Shown in pieces: positions 55,574 through 64,000 of a stretch of DNA of 64,000 bases (position 1 is its first letter; each line of letters begins with the position of its first letter). This DNA is from Undaria pinnatifida (taxonomy: Eukaryota; Sar; Phaeophyceae; Laminariales; Alariaceae). The stretch is from positions 9,978,692-10,042,691 of the forward strand of contig JABAKD010000006.1 in NCBI GenBank assembly GCA_012845835.1, given 5' to 3'. Position numbers and translations under genes: made by a program. The notes beneath the pieces were generated by a model, which was not told the DNA's origin, ran no database searches, and saw only the letters and a list, made by a program, of their open reading frames with translations.

Positions 55574-56449
55574 CTAGGGAAAAGCCGGGAATAGGCACTT
55601 GGCCGCACGGTGACCGCCCCGCTTACAGTTACGGCATTCCGAAAAGGCGCAATTCCTAAAGAAATGGTGGGGGTTCCGCCCCGCGTTTACACAGTCGTTG
55701 CATCTGTTCCCCTGGGGATCAACCTGGATGGCTGCCTGCCGTGCCTGCAACCGGGAGTTATAGTCGTCCCGCTCTGTAATCGCTCGGGCCGACGGGGGGC
55801 CCGAAGGAGTAGCTGGGAAAGCGGAAAGGCTGCGACCGCCGCCTCCCCCGCGGCCCCCAACTGCAGCTCGGCCCCTAAGCCCTCCCGCGCCGGTTGGCCC
55901 GCGGCCGTTGCGCGCCTTCCCACGCGGAGCCCTGGCATTCGAGGGCTGCTGGGCTGGTGATGCACCCCACGCACTCGCCGTGGCGTACATCCCCGCCGGA
56001 GGGTGTACGCCCATACCAAACGGTGGGGGGCCCGGGGATGGGGCCGTCGACATGTAGCCGTAATTCGGTGACGATGGGCTGTACGCAGCTTCTCCCCTCC
56101 GGGTCCTAGTCCCCCCTCCAACCACCCCAAAGCCAGTGCCGGCGACTGCTTTGGTGCCCCCGCTCGCCTTGAAGATGGCTTTCAAGGCAGCCTGGTCGCT
56201 ATCGAGGGTCTCCTTAGACACCCCCCGAGCATTCGGGAGGAGCTTAGTGAACACCCTGAGGACGTGATAAGGGTCCGACCCCCCCCGGATAAGCTCGTTG
56301 CCACGAAACAGCGTTTTGTCGAGCACGGCGCGTTCTGACGTGAGGTTCAGGGTGATTGTCTTCGACACGATGTCCTGTGCCGCGCGCTCAAATGCGAACC
56401 ATGAATTCATCCCCTTCTCGTTCCGCAGGACGTCAAGTGCTCGCAGCAA
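55574..56449 (-). CDS. Gag-like protein with zinc knuckle
   Basis: The open frame runs from a TGA at 56486 to 55574. The first ATG is 56410. Upstream codons already look coding (VNPLLLRALDVL), so the true N-terminus probably lies in another exon or frame. Residues 15-95 are mixed helical-type sequence, and 100-225 are rich in Gly, Pro, Ala, Ser and Arg. The C-terminus has a canonical CX2CX4HX4C knuckle (CRNCKRGGHRAAKC, 272-285) preceded by a variant Cys/His cluster (CNDC...HH...C, 250-267). This is the usual nucleocapsid signature that binds element RNA. It sits 5' of the RT frame, as Gag should. Confidence 0.8.
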   Translation of the reverse strand: MLRALDVLRNEKGMNSWFAFERAAQDIVSKTITLNLTSERAVLDKTLFRGNELIRGGSDPYHVLRVFTKLLPNARGVSKETLDSDQAALKAIFKASGGTKAVAGTGFGVVGGGTRTRRGEAAYSPSSPNYGYMSTAPSPGPPPFGMGVHPPAGMYATASAWGASPAQQPSNARAPRGKARNGRGPTGAGGLRGRAAVGGRGGGGGRSLSAFPATPSGPPSARAITERDDYNSRLQARQAAIQVDPQGNRCNDCVNAGRNPHHFFRNCAFSECRNCKRGGHRAAKCLFPAFP

Positions 56450-57015
56450 AAGCGGGTTAACCTGTCGCGTCGTAACACCCGCCCATCAATCGTAACCCAC
56501 GCGCGTCGGCGGGGAGGCGAGGGAGCAGCGGTATCGGTAATCGTGGAGATATATGTCATATCGAGTGCAGTGACCGGATTATCCACGAGCCCGAGCTGTG
56601 CAACCCCCCGCAACGAGCAACGCACTCCGTTGCTTCCAATCAACACACGTCAGCACAAAACCGAATTTTTCCCGTAACGCGCGGTATAACGGTCACAGAC
56701 CTGGCCCCTGCCCGTTATATTCTCAACCCGAGGGTCAGCGTATACCATAACTGCCGCCGTAAAAACCACCGTGTGCCCCCGCGAATGGTACGACAAACAC
56801 CTCTGGTCCCGCCGGGCCAGCGATAGTGCCGTATCAGCCGCAACCCACTGGCTACTCGCGAGATAAGAGCTCAATCGAGCCGATATCCTCGAAGCAAATG
56901 CCACTGGTACCGTAGTATCGAGATCAGCCACGCCCATGCTACTCATACTGCCATGCCTGTGGGGGCGATACATCACCGTTGATGAGCGAAGCGACCCCAC
57001 TCTTGTTACAGTCAT
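56407..57015 (-). pseudogene. Possible upstream half of Gag, broken by a stop and a frameshift
   Basis: A minus frame starts at ATG 57015 and is open to 56407 except for one TGA at 56650-56652. It includes SSQWVAADTALSLARRDQRC, VMVYADPRVEN and, after the stop, GLVDNPVTALDMTYISTITD. It ends out of frame with the Gag-like ORF, overlapping it near 56480. It could be the damaged N-terminal part of Gag, joined by programmed or splicing events, or a chance frame in GC-rich DNA. Confidence 0.35.
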
Positions 57016-60000
57016 ATCGGCGAGCGGCCTAACTCGTCAGTCGTCCCAGCTATACATAACTATAGTAGATCAAATAAGATGTCTATCCGTCATGAGAAGC
57101 CGGAGGAATAGCCACGCCGATGCATGCTGGTGCCGCCACTCATCCACGCGATCAGAAATTCGAACGCGAAAGCCTTACTGGATGATCCTACGGTAACGGC
57201 CGGAGCGGTCATCAGCCGCGAAAAGCCGACAAGCGCGGTGATTGATCGCGAGCAGCAAAGCTAAACACCGATAGCGCACATGTATATGAACGTCGCGTTG
57301 AGCGGCGGGGCGACCAGCAAACCAGCAGTCTCCATGCGCAAGCCTGCAACAACCGCGATGAGAAGGCTGAAGGTAAACGCCCGGCTGGATGACACGTCGG
57401 TGTCGACTGGAGTTATCCGTCGAGAGCAGGAAAGGTAAAGCATATATGACGCGGCTGCACATCAACATCGCGGTATATCCCACGCGATCTGCCGTTGAAC
57501 GCCTATCTGACAGGGCTTTGCCAAGAGAAAGCACCACCGACCCAGCTGTAAATTAATGCTGCGTAGCAGGGCGCCTGGCCCAGCGGAAGCCTAGAACTCG
57601 CCGCGATCAGAAAGCCAAATGCGAGGAAGTCCCCAGGTAGACCACACGGCCGTGTCGACCGGGGCGGCAATCAGCGGCGAGCCGTCAAACGGAAGCAAAT
57701 ATGGCTCAGCCGTGTATCAACATCGCTTTTTAGCAGCAGGAGCAACCGCAGAACGGTAGCATGTTGGCGCATTCACACAACAACTGCGCGCAAAGAACTG
57801 AACCCGAAAAACCCCGCTGAACGACACGGCTGTGTCGGCCAGAGCGGTAATCAACCGCGAGTCGCCAAGCAAACGCCTATATGACGCAGCAGCAGTATAC
57901 GAACGTGGTGTTGAACCTCGACCATAGGTGTGAACAACCGCGCGCAGCAAAGCAAAAGCGCCTCCGTTGCAGAGCGAATGTACCACAAACACAGTTGTCT
58001 GTCGGTCATGAGCAGCAGGGTGCACGGCAAACAAAAGCATGCTTGAGCAGCCATCCGGCGACCGAGATCCGAAAATTGAACGCAGAGTAGTCCCTGCTAG
58101 ACTGCGCAGCGGTGTCGACCGAATCGGTAATCAGGCGCGAGCTGCAAGGCGCAAGCATATATGGCGCAGCCGTATCTCAACGTCGTGTTGGGCAGCAGGT
58201 CCAATGGTAAATGTATAACGCGGCTGTGCGACAGCATCGCATTGATCCTCGACCAGAGGGGAGATCAGCCACGCGCAGCAAAGCGAACGCGTATAGACTA
58301 TGTTGCAACGCGAAGATGCAACAGCGAGTAGCAAAGCAGAGCATATCTGACGCAGCTGTATCTTAGCAAGGCGTTGGACAACCAGAGAGGTGCTCAGCCG
58401 CCCACAGCAAAGCAAAAGGGTATACGTTGCACAGCGAACTTACAACCGACACAGCTGTATATAGGTCATGGCGGCCAAGAAACGTATGTATGAGCTGTAT
58501 AACAGCATGACGTCGAGCCTGAACCGAGGGCTGACCAGCCGCACGCAGCAAAGCCAAAGCCTATACGTTGCAACGCGAACATACCACAACGAGCAGCGGA
58601 GCAAAGCGTATATGACGCAGCTGTATATAAACCCCGCGTTGACACCCGCCCAGAGGGGTGATCCGCCGCGCGCAGTAAAGCGAGAGCGTATACGTTGCAA
58701 ACGAATCTACAACAGACACCGCTGTATGTTGGTAATGAACAGCGAAGCGACAGCATATGTAGCACAGCTGTATACCGAACGCGACACGTTGCAAACGAGA
58801 ATGCAACCGCGAGTAGCAAAGCAAAGCATATATGACGCAGCTGTATATCAGCATCGCGTTGAGCCTCGACCAGAGGAGTAATCAGCCGCGCACAGCAAAG
58901 CAAAAGTGTATACGTTGCAAAGCAAACATACAACAGACACAGCCGTATGTCGACCATGAGCAGCAGATCGACAGCGTATATGGCGCAGGTGTATATCACC
59001 GTCACCAAACATCTATGATGCAGCTGTACATCAGGCTCGCGTTGAATCGCAAGTCCAACAGTAAATGTATAACGCGACTGTACAACATGTTCGCGTTGAG
59101 CCTCGACCAGAGGTGTGATCCGCCGCGCGCAGCAAAGCAAAAGCGTATACGTTGCAAAGCGCACATGCAACCGGCGAGTAGCAAGTCGAAAGGCATATAT
59201 GACGCAGCTGTATATCAGCATCGCGTTGAGCCGCGACCGTAAATGAGATAGCCGCGCGCAACGAAGCGAAAGCGTACACGTTGCAAAGCGAACCTACCAC
59301 AGACCCCGTTGTACATCAGTAATGAGCAGCGAAGCAGAAGCATAGACTTTATGAGCTGCCCAACCGCATGACGTTGCGACACGAACATTCCATAGCGAGT
59401 CGCAAAGCAAGAGCATGTATGGCGCAGCTGAATATCAACATGGCGCTGGGCCTCGACTAGAGTTGTCATCAGCCGTGCGCAGCCAGCGAAACGCGTATAC
59501 GCTGCAAAACGAACATACAACAGGCTCAACTGTGTATCGGTCATGCTCCGTGGAGCTAAAGCATATACTATATGGCGCAGCTGTATATCACCATCACAAA
59601 ACGCCTATGACACAGCTGTAAAGCAGCATCGCGTTGAGCCTCGCCCTGAATGGTGATCAGCTGCGTGCAGCCAAGCGAAAGCATGTTCGTTGCAGACGGA
59701 ACATACCACAGGCCCAGCTGTATATCGGTGATGGGCAGCCAAGCAGAAGCGTACTTTGAAGTATATAAGTTGTATAACAACATCGCATTCAGCCTCGACC
59801 AGGAGTCGATCAGCTGCACATAGCAAAGCAAGAGCGTATATGTTGCAACGCAAACATACACCAGCGAGCAGTCAAGCCAAAACATGTATGGCGCGGCTAT
59901 ATATGACCACCACGTTGATCCCCCAACCAGAGGGGTAATCGAAAACGTATACGTTGCGGAGTGCACACACCCCCGACCCAACTGTATATCGGTCACGAGC

Positions 60001-60420
60001 AGCCAAAGAAAACATATACGTATGGCGCAGCTGTAAATCGCCATCCCCAGAGCATATATGTTCGGCTGTATATCAGCATCGTATTAAGTCTCGACCCGAG
60101 GGGTAATCGGCCGCGCGGAACGAAACAGCAACATATAGTCTATGGCGCCGGCATATATCAGCATCGCGTTGATTACCAGGGCCAGCGGAGAACGGGGGCC
60201 TACTGGCACAGCTACGCCCCAACTGCAATCAGAGAGCAGGACGCCAGACCCCCGCTGGACCGTACAGCCGTGTCGATCAGGCCCGTAAGCCACCGCCAGC
60301 GATAAAGCAAAAGCATTTTTCGCGCACTCTATATCGACCTCGCGTTGAGCAGCCGGGCGGACTGCAAAGCGAAAGGATACGAGCGGAAACCTGAATCGCA
60401 ACCTACCCTTTTGATACATA
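57016..60420 (-). repeat. Satellite-like tandem repeats inside the retrotransposon
   Basis: Degenerate units of roughly 150-230 bp with recurring plus-strand phrases: 'cagctgtatatcagcatcgc', 'gttgagcctcgaccagagg', 'gccgcgcgcagcaaagc', 'gcgtatacgttgcaaagcga', 'acatacaacagacacagctg' and 'cggtcatgagcagc'. Copies are clearest at 58.2-60.1 kb and fade towards 57.1 kb. Frames in it (for example 58466-59221 minus) are repeat translations that hop between frames, not genes. Confidence 0.85.
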
Positions 60421-61000
60421 CGAATGTGGGCTTCATACCGCAGCCCCTGGTAAGTTACGAGTAAGTTTCGAGATCATGCACGAAGGGCAGCATATGTATT
60501 CATGATGGGGCTACCCAATTCACTGCTGTACATAGTTGGATGAAGAACACGGCATGAGAGCTTCGGGCACGTAACCAATACGTACCATTAAAATAAAGGA
60601 GTGACTCGACCCACATCTTGTACAGCCGTATGTGAAATATGTGGAGAGCAAGACGTAATATCTCCGGATACATAACGTACAAGTACCATGGTTGGGACTG
60701 CAGCTGGTGCTTGAACTGAATGCGGTGGCGTGTTGGCTTCGGATACGTATCATAGGTTTGTTTTGGGCGAGGAGCACGGCATGGAATATTCCGATACGCA
60801 ACTTACATGTCCGGTAACGTAGTATCTCCGGATAAGTAACGTACCAGTACAATGGTTGGGACTGCAGCTGGGGCACTTGGGTAAAGTATAAAGCGCGATA
60901 ACTTCGGGTGCATGACCAACAATACGAGCGGGCGGCACTGCTGTTCATTTGAAAACGAAACATGATGAAAAATCGGTTGTTTATTAAATCGGACCGCATC
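60421..61000 (-). repeat. 164-bp tandem repeat
   Basis: The phrase 'tctccggata' then 'aacgtac' then 'atggttgggactgcagctgg' occurs at 60661 and 60825. Flanking phrases ('gagcacggcatg', 'cttcgggcacgtaacca' versus 'cttcgggtgcatgacca') are also repeated, giving two to three imperfect units. Confidence 0.75.
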
Positions 61001-61276
61001 ATGTGTTCAAGCGGCACCTGGTACGTTGTATCCTGGGATTGACCGTCGTAGCTGGGTCAAGGTGCCGGGTTGCCCGTAACTCACGCCTCTTAGGCCTCAC
61101 CCGTGGGTTGGTAGTGGGCCTAAATGCATAGATGCTGTCGTCTATATATTCTGTTTCTACAAGTTGCCCTGTCCGAGGTATCCTCAGCTGACTAAAACCA
61201 ACTACACCCTTTTGTGCCCCTTCAACGCTCGCGTACCATACCAAACCCGCATCCATTCACCCTGGTGCCCTCACAT
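61001..61276 (-). other. ORF1 3' flank
   Basis: Between the 164-bp repeats and the ORF1 stop. No coding or repeat signal is seen beyond a short unsupported minus frame. Confidence 0.4.
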
Positions 61277-62092
61277 CTAGCCTCGGTAAATCATGTGCCC
61301 CAAGACCGCTTTTCTCACCTCGTGACGAGCGTGTGGCGATGTGAGGAGGTCGACGAAATCCGCGTTGTCCTTGCTACTAGAATTGCTCTTGGAAACACTC
61401 GCTGGCTCCTCCTCCGCAGCGCTCACGGACGCCTCTCCGATGGTGCTAGGTAATTGTTCCCCCTCTTGTGCCACTCCGTCTCCTCTCAGCTCCAACGCTG
61501 CTTCCCCCGCAACCACCCCCTGCTGCGTTGCTCCGCTGTCCACGGCCGCGGCGGTGAACCCTGTTAAACCCTCCGGGGCGGGGGGGACGACACACCCATT
61601 GGACTGTGTAAGGAGCCCGCTGGCTAGAGATACCCTCACGGCGTATTCCGCGATACCCGAGAAAGCGAGCCTATTTCGGAATGCTGAGGAACCATCAGTT
61701 GCATTACGGATTTCCTCCGCTTGTCGGAGCACATCCAGGAAATTGGGCATACCCGGTGCCGGCGGCAACGTCGTCACCAAAGCATTGAGGCGGAAGACTA
61801 ACTGTGTTGGCGAGCCGGCATCACAGGCCGTGCCGTCCGCTGTCCAGACACGGGAGGCCTCACACACAGTACCCGCTCCCAGGCTGCCCTGGGTTACACA
61901 TGGCAGGTCCTCGAACCTGGTAGTGGAGGGGACGAGGGTAGCCGAAGCCCAGTCCGGTCGAGGTTCGGGCGGGGCTACCACGGTCGGTGCTGATCGCGGA
62001 GCTGACGTGGTCCCTGGTGAAGTGGCCGCTGCCCCCATCTGCCGGGGCCGCCCCCTGGCCGCCGACCGAGTCGTGCGCGTCGACGAGGACAT
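61277..62092 (-). CDS. ORF1 of the retrotransposon, 271 aa, unknown function (Gag-like position)
   Basis: Starts at ATG 62092, 14 bp inside the A1 repeat, so A1 serves as promoter and 5' leader. The N-terminal 50 residues are Ser/Thr/Arg/Ala/Pro-rich. The middle (about 70-170) looks globular (QLVFRLNALVTTLP, FLDVLRQAEEIRNA, FRNRLAFSGIAEYAVRVS). The C-terminus is acidic and Ser-rich, ending FVDLLTSPHARHEVRKAVLG. There is no zinc knuckle or enzyme motif. By position and composition it may be a separate capsid-type protein or the N-terminal half of Gag, split from the knuckle half by the satellite block. An antisense frame of similar length reflects GC-rich codons and is not supported. Confidence 0.65.
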   Translation of the reverse strand: MSSSTRTTRSAARGRPRQMGAAATSPGTTSAPRSAPTVVAPPEPRPDWASATLVPSTTRFEDLPCVTQGSLGAGTVCEASRVWTADGTACDAGSPTQLVFRLNALVTTLPPAPGMPNFLDVLRQAEEIRNATDGSSAFRNRLAFSGIAEYAVRVSLASGLLTQSNGCVVPPAPEGLTGFTAAAVDSGATQQGVVAGEAALELRGDGVAQEGEQLPSTIGEASVSAAEEEPASVSKSNSSSKDNADFVDLLTSPHARHEVRKAVLGHMIYRG

Positions 62093-62105
62093 GGCTCAAC
62101 AATCC

Positions 62106-62255
62106 TCAGATAATTTATCGTCACCTCAATTTTTCTCGCTTTTGGTCCGGTGACGAAGACAATGCGTCAGAAGGGCGATATCATACTCCGTTTATTATCG
62201 GGTCTCAAATCACGGAGGCATGTCTGCTTTGATTTTATTTGCTCTCCGATTTTAC
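62106..62255 (-). repeat. Split direct repeat A1 (element 5' end)
   Basis: 150 bp identical by eye to A2. The outer edge at 62255 is the 5' terminus and abuts resumed host repeat. Confidence 0.9.
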
Positions 62256-62312
62256 GCGAGGCGTAACTATTATTGTGTTTTCGACAAAGTGATTCCAGTC
62301 AAAGCTTGAGCT
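62256..62312 (+). repeat. 148-bp host tandem repeat, right side of the insertion
   Basis: Resumes exactly where the left unit stops: gcgaggcgtaact ... gtgattccag, matching 49596-49650 (gcgacgcgtaact ... gtgattccag) until 'agcttgag', then diverges. Confidence 0.8.
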
Positions 62313-62770
62313 ACGTGATCAGACCACCACACGCTGTCGTTTGCCATGGACCAACGCCACCGCAGGGGAGGTACACCCCTTTCTCGAATCCCACTAGGTA
62401 CCCAGTTTAGGCCGAAAAAATAAAAACGTGCCTAGGACATACTAGGGGCACATGGTCTATTAGTGCAGCATACACAACAATTCCACGGCGGTGCACATAC
62501 ATCGGAACACAATAATAGTGTGGTGGCACAACACCGGTAGGCACTCGCGCGACTGGCTCTCAATTTCTGAAATCATGGATGCTAGTGGCCCCCATCACAC
62601 TTACGCCCCCCCACCCCACGATTGGTTTAGCCAATCAATGTGGTGTGGTGCGATTCGTGTGTGCCGAGTCCGCAGTTAAAAATTATTGGATTGCACCAGA
62701 GGCGTGTACCAGCGCATGAGTTGTACAGCAGCCAGATTTTGCCCCCCACGAGAAAGGATGGAGAAAGGAT
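62313..62770. other. Unassigned, with M2-like pieces
   Basis: 'tttgccatggaccaacgcca' followed by 'aggggaggtacacccctt' resembles 26.03-26.09 kb. An M2-like core (taggcactcgcgcgactggc) lies at about 62538. No gene. Confidence 0.4.
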
Positions 62771-63047
62771 GCCTGCAACGATAGAGGTCCACCACGTTTT
62801 TTCAAATACTACCCCTCAATTTATTTAGGAGCGTAAGGTCTCTCCCAACAAAAACTGATATGTCGAAAAAAAACAAAACTGCTAGGTAGACCAGAAATTT
62901 CAGAATCCCATGGAGGCTAAAATATACAAAACGAGAATCGTGCAAAATAACAAAAATGGACGAATTTAATATGTCGACTTTGGGTCAAGGAAACCCCGTC
63001 ATTCAAAAAAACGTTTCACACAAAGAGTGCTAACTCTATCCTAGCAC
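62771..63047 (-). repeat. M1 MITE-like element, copy h, inverted
   Basis: Bounded by gcctgcaacgatagaggt and 'ctctatcctagcac'. Internal M1 landmarks are in reverse ('aatcccatggaggct', 'aaaccccgtcattc'). Confidence 0.65.
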
Positions 63048-63169
63048 TGGTCACAGTTTTCGCGTATTTTGTGTGTGAAATGACTACAAGCGGAACGTCG
63101 TTGTATATCGAAACGATTGCCGTGGTAGCAGCAAGCCCTGACATGATGAGCCGATGACCCATACTCTGC

Positions 63170-63262
63170 AACCCGCGCAATCGGAGCATCACACACACAT
63201 TTTGTGAAGTATTGCTTCGATGGAACCGTCGATCTCACATGTGATGTGCAATACATATTCCG
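63170..63262 (+). repeat. A-repeat copy 11 (3' fragment, diverged)
   Basis: Keeps 'gcgcaatcggagcatcacac' and 'accgtcgatctcacatgtga' in the family order. Confidence 0.6.
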
Positions 63263-63368
63263 AGGAAAAAAAAGCCTCTGTTTTCTTCTCGCATTGCATA
63301 GCGCGGCAGGCTGTACGACCGTAACCGACACCCCACGCCAACTACTCGAAGAATTGCAACATGGGTTA

Positions 63369-63637
63369 CCAGGCTACGGTAGGGGGGTCCCCTTCTGGGC
63401 CTTTCATTTCGGTAGCTAGGGGTCACTCGCGCGAGTAACCCCTTTGTTTGTATGCGGTCTTACGTTTTGTTCATGTTTTTATTGAACGGAATCAATCGGC
63501 AATGAATGCAAAGATGATCTAGGCTGCGCCAAAACAACCGCCTACACACTACCTTCATCCATGAGGTACAGAGTCACTCGTGCGACTGGCTCAAACACAC
63601 CGGTGAAATCGGGGTACCCCCCCTACCGTAGCCTTGG
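63369..63637 (+). repeat. M2 MITE-like element, best copy
   Basis: Left end caggctacggtagggggg, internal palindrome ggtcactcgcgcgagtaacc, second core gagtcactcgtgcgactgg, right end ccccctaccgtagccttgg. The ends are inverted repeats of about 17 bp. Confidence 0.85.
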
Positions 63638-63689
63638 ATGCCATCACTACTCGCGTACTCTAGACCTCGTATTTTTGTCTTGTGATTCT

Positions 63690-64000
63690 CGCACAACAAC
63701 ACTTAGCCTCGCAAGTGCATGTACGTACGTGCTGCTGTGTTTGCCCTCGCCCCCGCATTCAGACAAGTCGCTATCGAGCCTCGGACAACAAGTTCTTCAA
63801 CTGTTGTAGCTGCCAGTGACTTGGCATTTCTTCCACCGGGGGAAAGGACCCTGCAATTTTTCGCAGGGTCAGCGATGGTCCCCGAAACGATTGTGCGTTG
63901 CTCAATCAATGGATCAATGATACGCAGCTATCTATAGCGCGGTACCTAATAGATTGACAGCAAAATATCGCCTCTGTGTTTTCGGAGGTCCTTTTTTTTC
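63690..64000 (+). promoter_or_regulatory. Start of a third LNR-type upstream region (cut by window edge)
   Basis: Phrases 'gtacgtgctgctgtgtttgc', 'cctcggacaacaagttcttc', 'gtagctgccagtgact' and 'ggaccctgca' align in order with 15.20-15.33 kb and 27.68-27.82 kb. If the similarity continues past the window, another LNR gene or pseudogene would start near +0.5 kb. A 9-bp inverted repeat (gaccctgca/tgcagggtc variant, 63847-63870) is local to this copy. Confidence 0.45.

Larger units (their letters stand above)
49744..62255 (-). mobile_element. DIRS/PAT-like tyrosine-recombinase retrotransposon, 12.5 kb
   Basis: On the minus strand the order is A1 (62255-62106), ORF1, satellite region, Gag-like ORF, RT-RNase H-MT-like ORF, tyrosine recombinase, B1 (50166-50099), A2 (50099-49950), a 138-bp spacer, B2 (49811-49744). 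Split direct repeats with B1 adjoining A2 are diagnostic of PAT/Ngaro-type elements. These integrate through a circular DNA intermediate using a tyrosine recombinase instead of a DDE integrase. The methyltransferase-like tail of the RT ORF favours a PAT/DIRS relationship over Ngaro. Repeat pairs look identical by eye, suggesting recent insertion. It is about twice the usual 5-6 kb length, mainly because of tandem repeats between ORF1 and Gag. Confidence 0.9.

Noticed and set aside
58466-59221. 251-codon minus-strand ORF within the retrotransposon
   Set aside because: It is a translation of degenerate tandem repeats whose units are not multiples of three. The same peptide phrases appear in all three frames nearby. 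No start context or domain.
60520-61017. 165-codon minus-strand ORF
   Set aside because: Spans the 164-bp tandem repeat and repeats its own peptide phrases. No domain.
61341-62153. 270-codon plus-strand ORF antisense to ORF1
   Set aside because: It mirrors the GC-rich codons of ORF1 and runs into the A1 repeat. The minus frame has the ATG next to A1 and fits the element's gene order.
49950-62255. A1/A2 read as ordinary long terminal repeats of an LTR retrotransposon
   Set aside because: B1 adjoins A2 and B2 lies outside it; there is no DDE integrase or protease; a tyrosine recombinase is present; and there is no target-site duplication.

Overview
The window looks like nuclear DNA of a eukaryote. 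It is intron-bearing, gene-poor and crowded with repeats. The best taxonomic clue is a multi-exon gene for a secreted-type protein with Lin-12/Notch (LNR) repeats of the 'DGYCD..NNN...CGGYDGGDCC' kind, followed by a discoidin-like domain. That architecture is common in stramenopiles, especially brown algae. A tyrosine-recombinase retrotransposon and LINE remnants fit this. The brown-alga assignment is inference, at roughly even confidence.

Layout. From 1 to about 27 kb there is no confident intact gene. This part is a mosaic of repeats: (i) a composite cytosine-rich family made of a roughly 300-bp 'A' repeat, a roughly 150-bp 'G' unit and a 397-bp tandem 'T' unit, with one T-G-G-A block present twice (6.75-7.77 kb and 23.1-24.2 kb); (ii) MITE-like family M1, about 250 bp with ends like gcgtgctacgatagaggt; (iii) MITE-like family M2, with ends like caaggctacggtaggggg and an internal palindrome around actcgcgcgagt; (iv) a decayed paralogue of the LNR gene's promoter and first exon at 15.2-16.35 kb; and (v) several low-copy paralogous segments. 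A 67-bp minisatellite whose unit opens with the M2 end sequence fills 26.67-27.13 kb.

The LNR gene runs from 28.44 to 33.5 kb on the plus strand. Its internal exons are flanked by phase-1 introns. Two of three LNR exons look damaged, but exon 1 joined to exon 4 and then exon 5 keeps the frame. From 33.6 to 49.4 kb lie more MITEs, two opposite-strand fragments of a LINE reverse transcriptase (43.5-44.1 kb minus, 45.4-46.5 kb plus), short tandem arrays and unrecognised DNA.

The clearest object is a 12.5-kb DIRS/PAT-like retrotransposon at 49744-62255 on the minus strand. It has split direct repeats in the order A1 - genes - B1 - A2 - B2. It encodes a first ORF of 271 aa, a zinc-knuckle Gag-like ORF, an RT-RNase H-methyltransferase-like ORF and a tyrosine recombinase with R...HxxR...Y. 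The A copies (150 bp) and the B copies (68 bp) look identical by eye. The element sits inside a 148-bp host tandem repeat whose neighbouring unit serves as the empty site and shows insertion with no target-site duplication. About 4 kb of satellite-like tandem DNA separates its first ORF from Gag. The final 1.7 kb holds more M1, A and M2 copies, then what appears to be the start of a third LNR upstream region cut by the window edge.

All homology statements are by eye. No alignment or database search was run.
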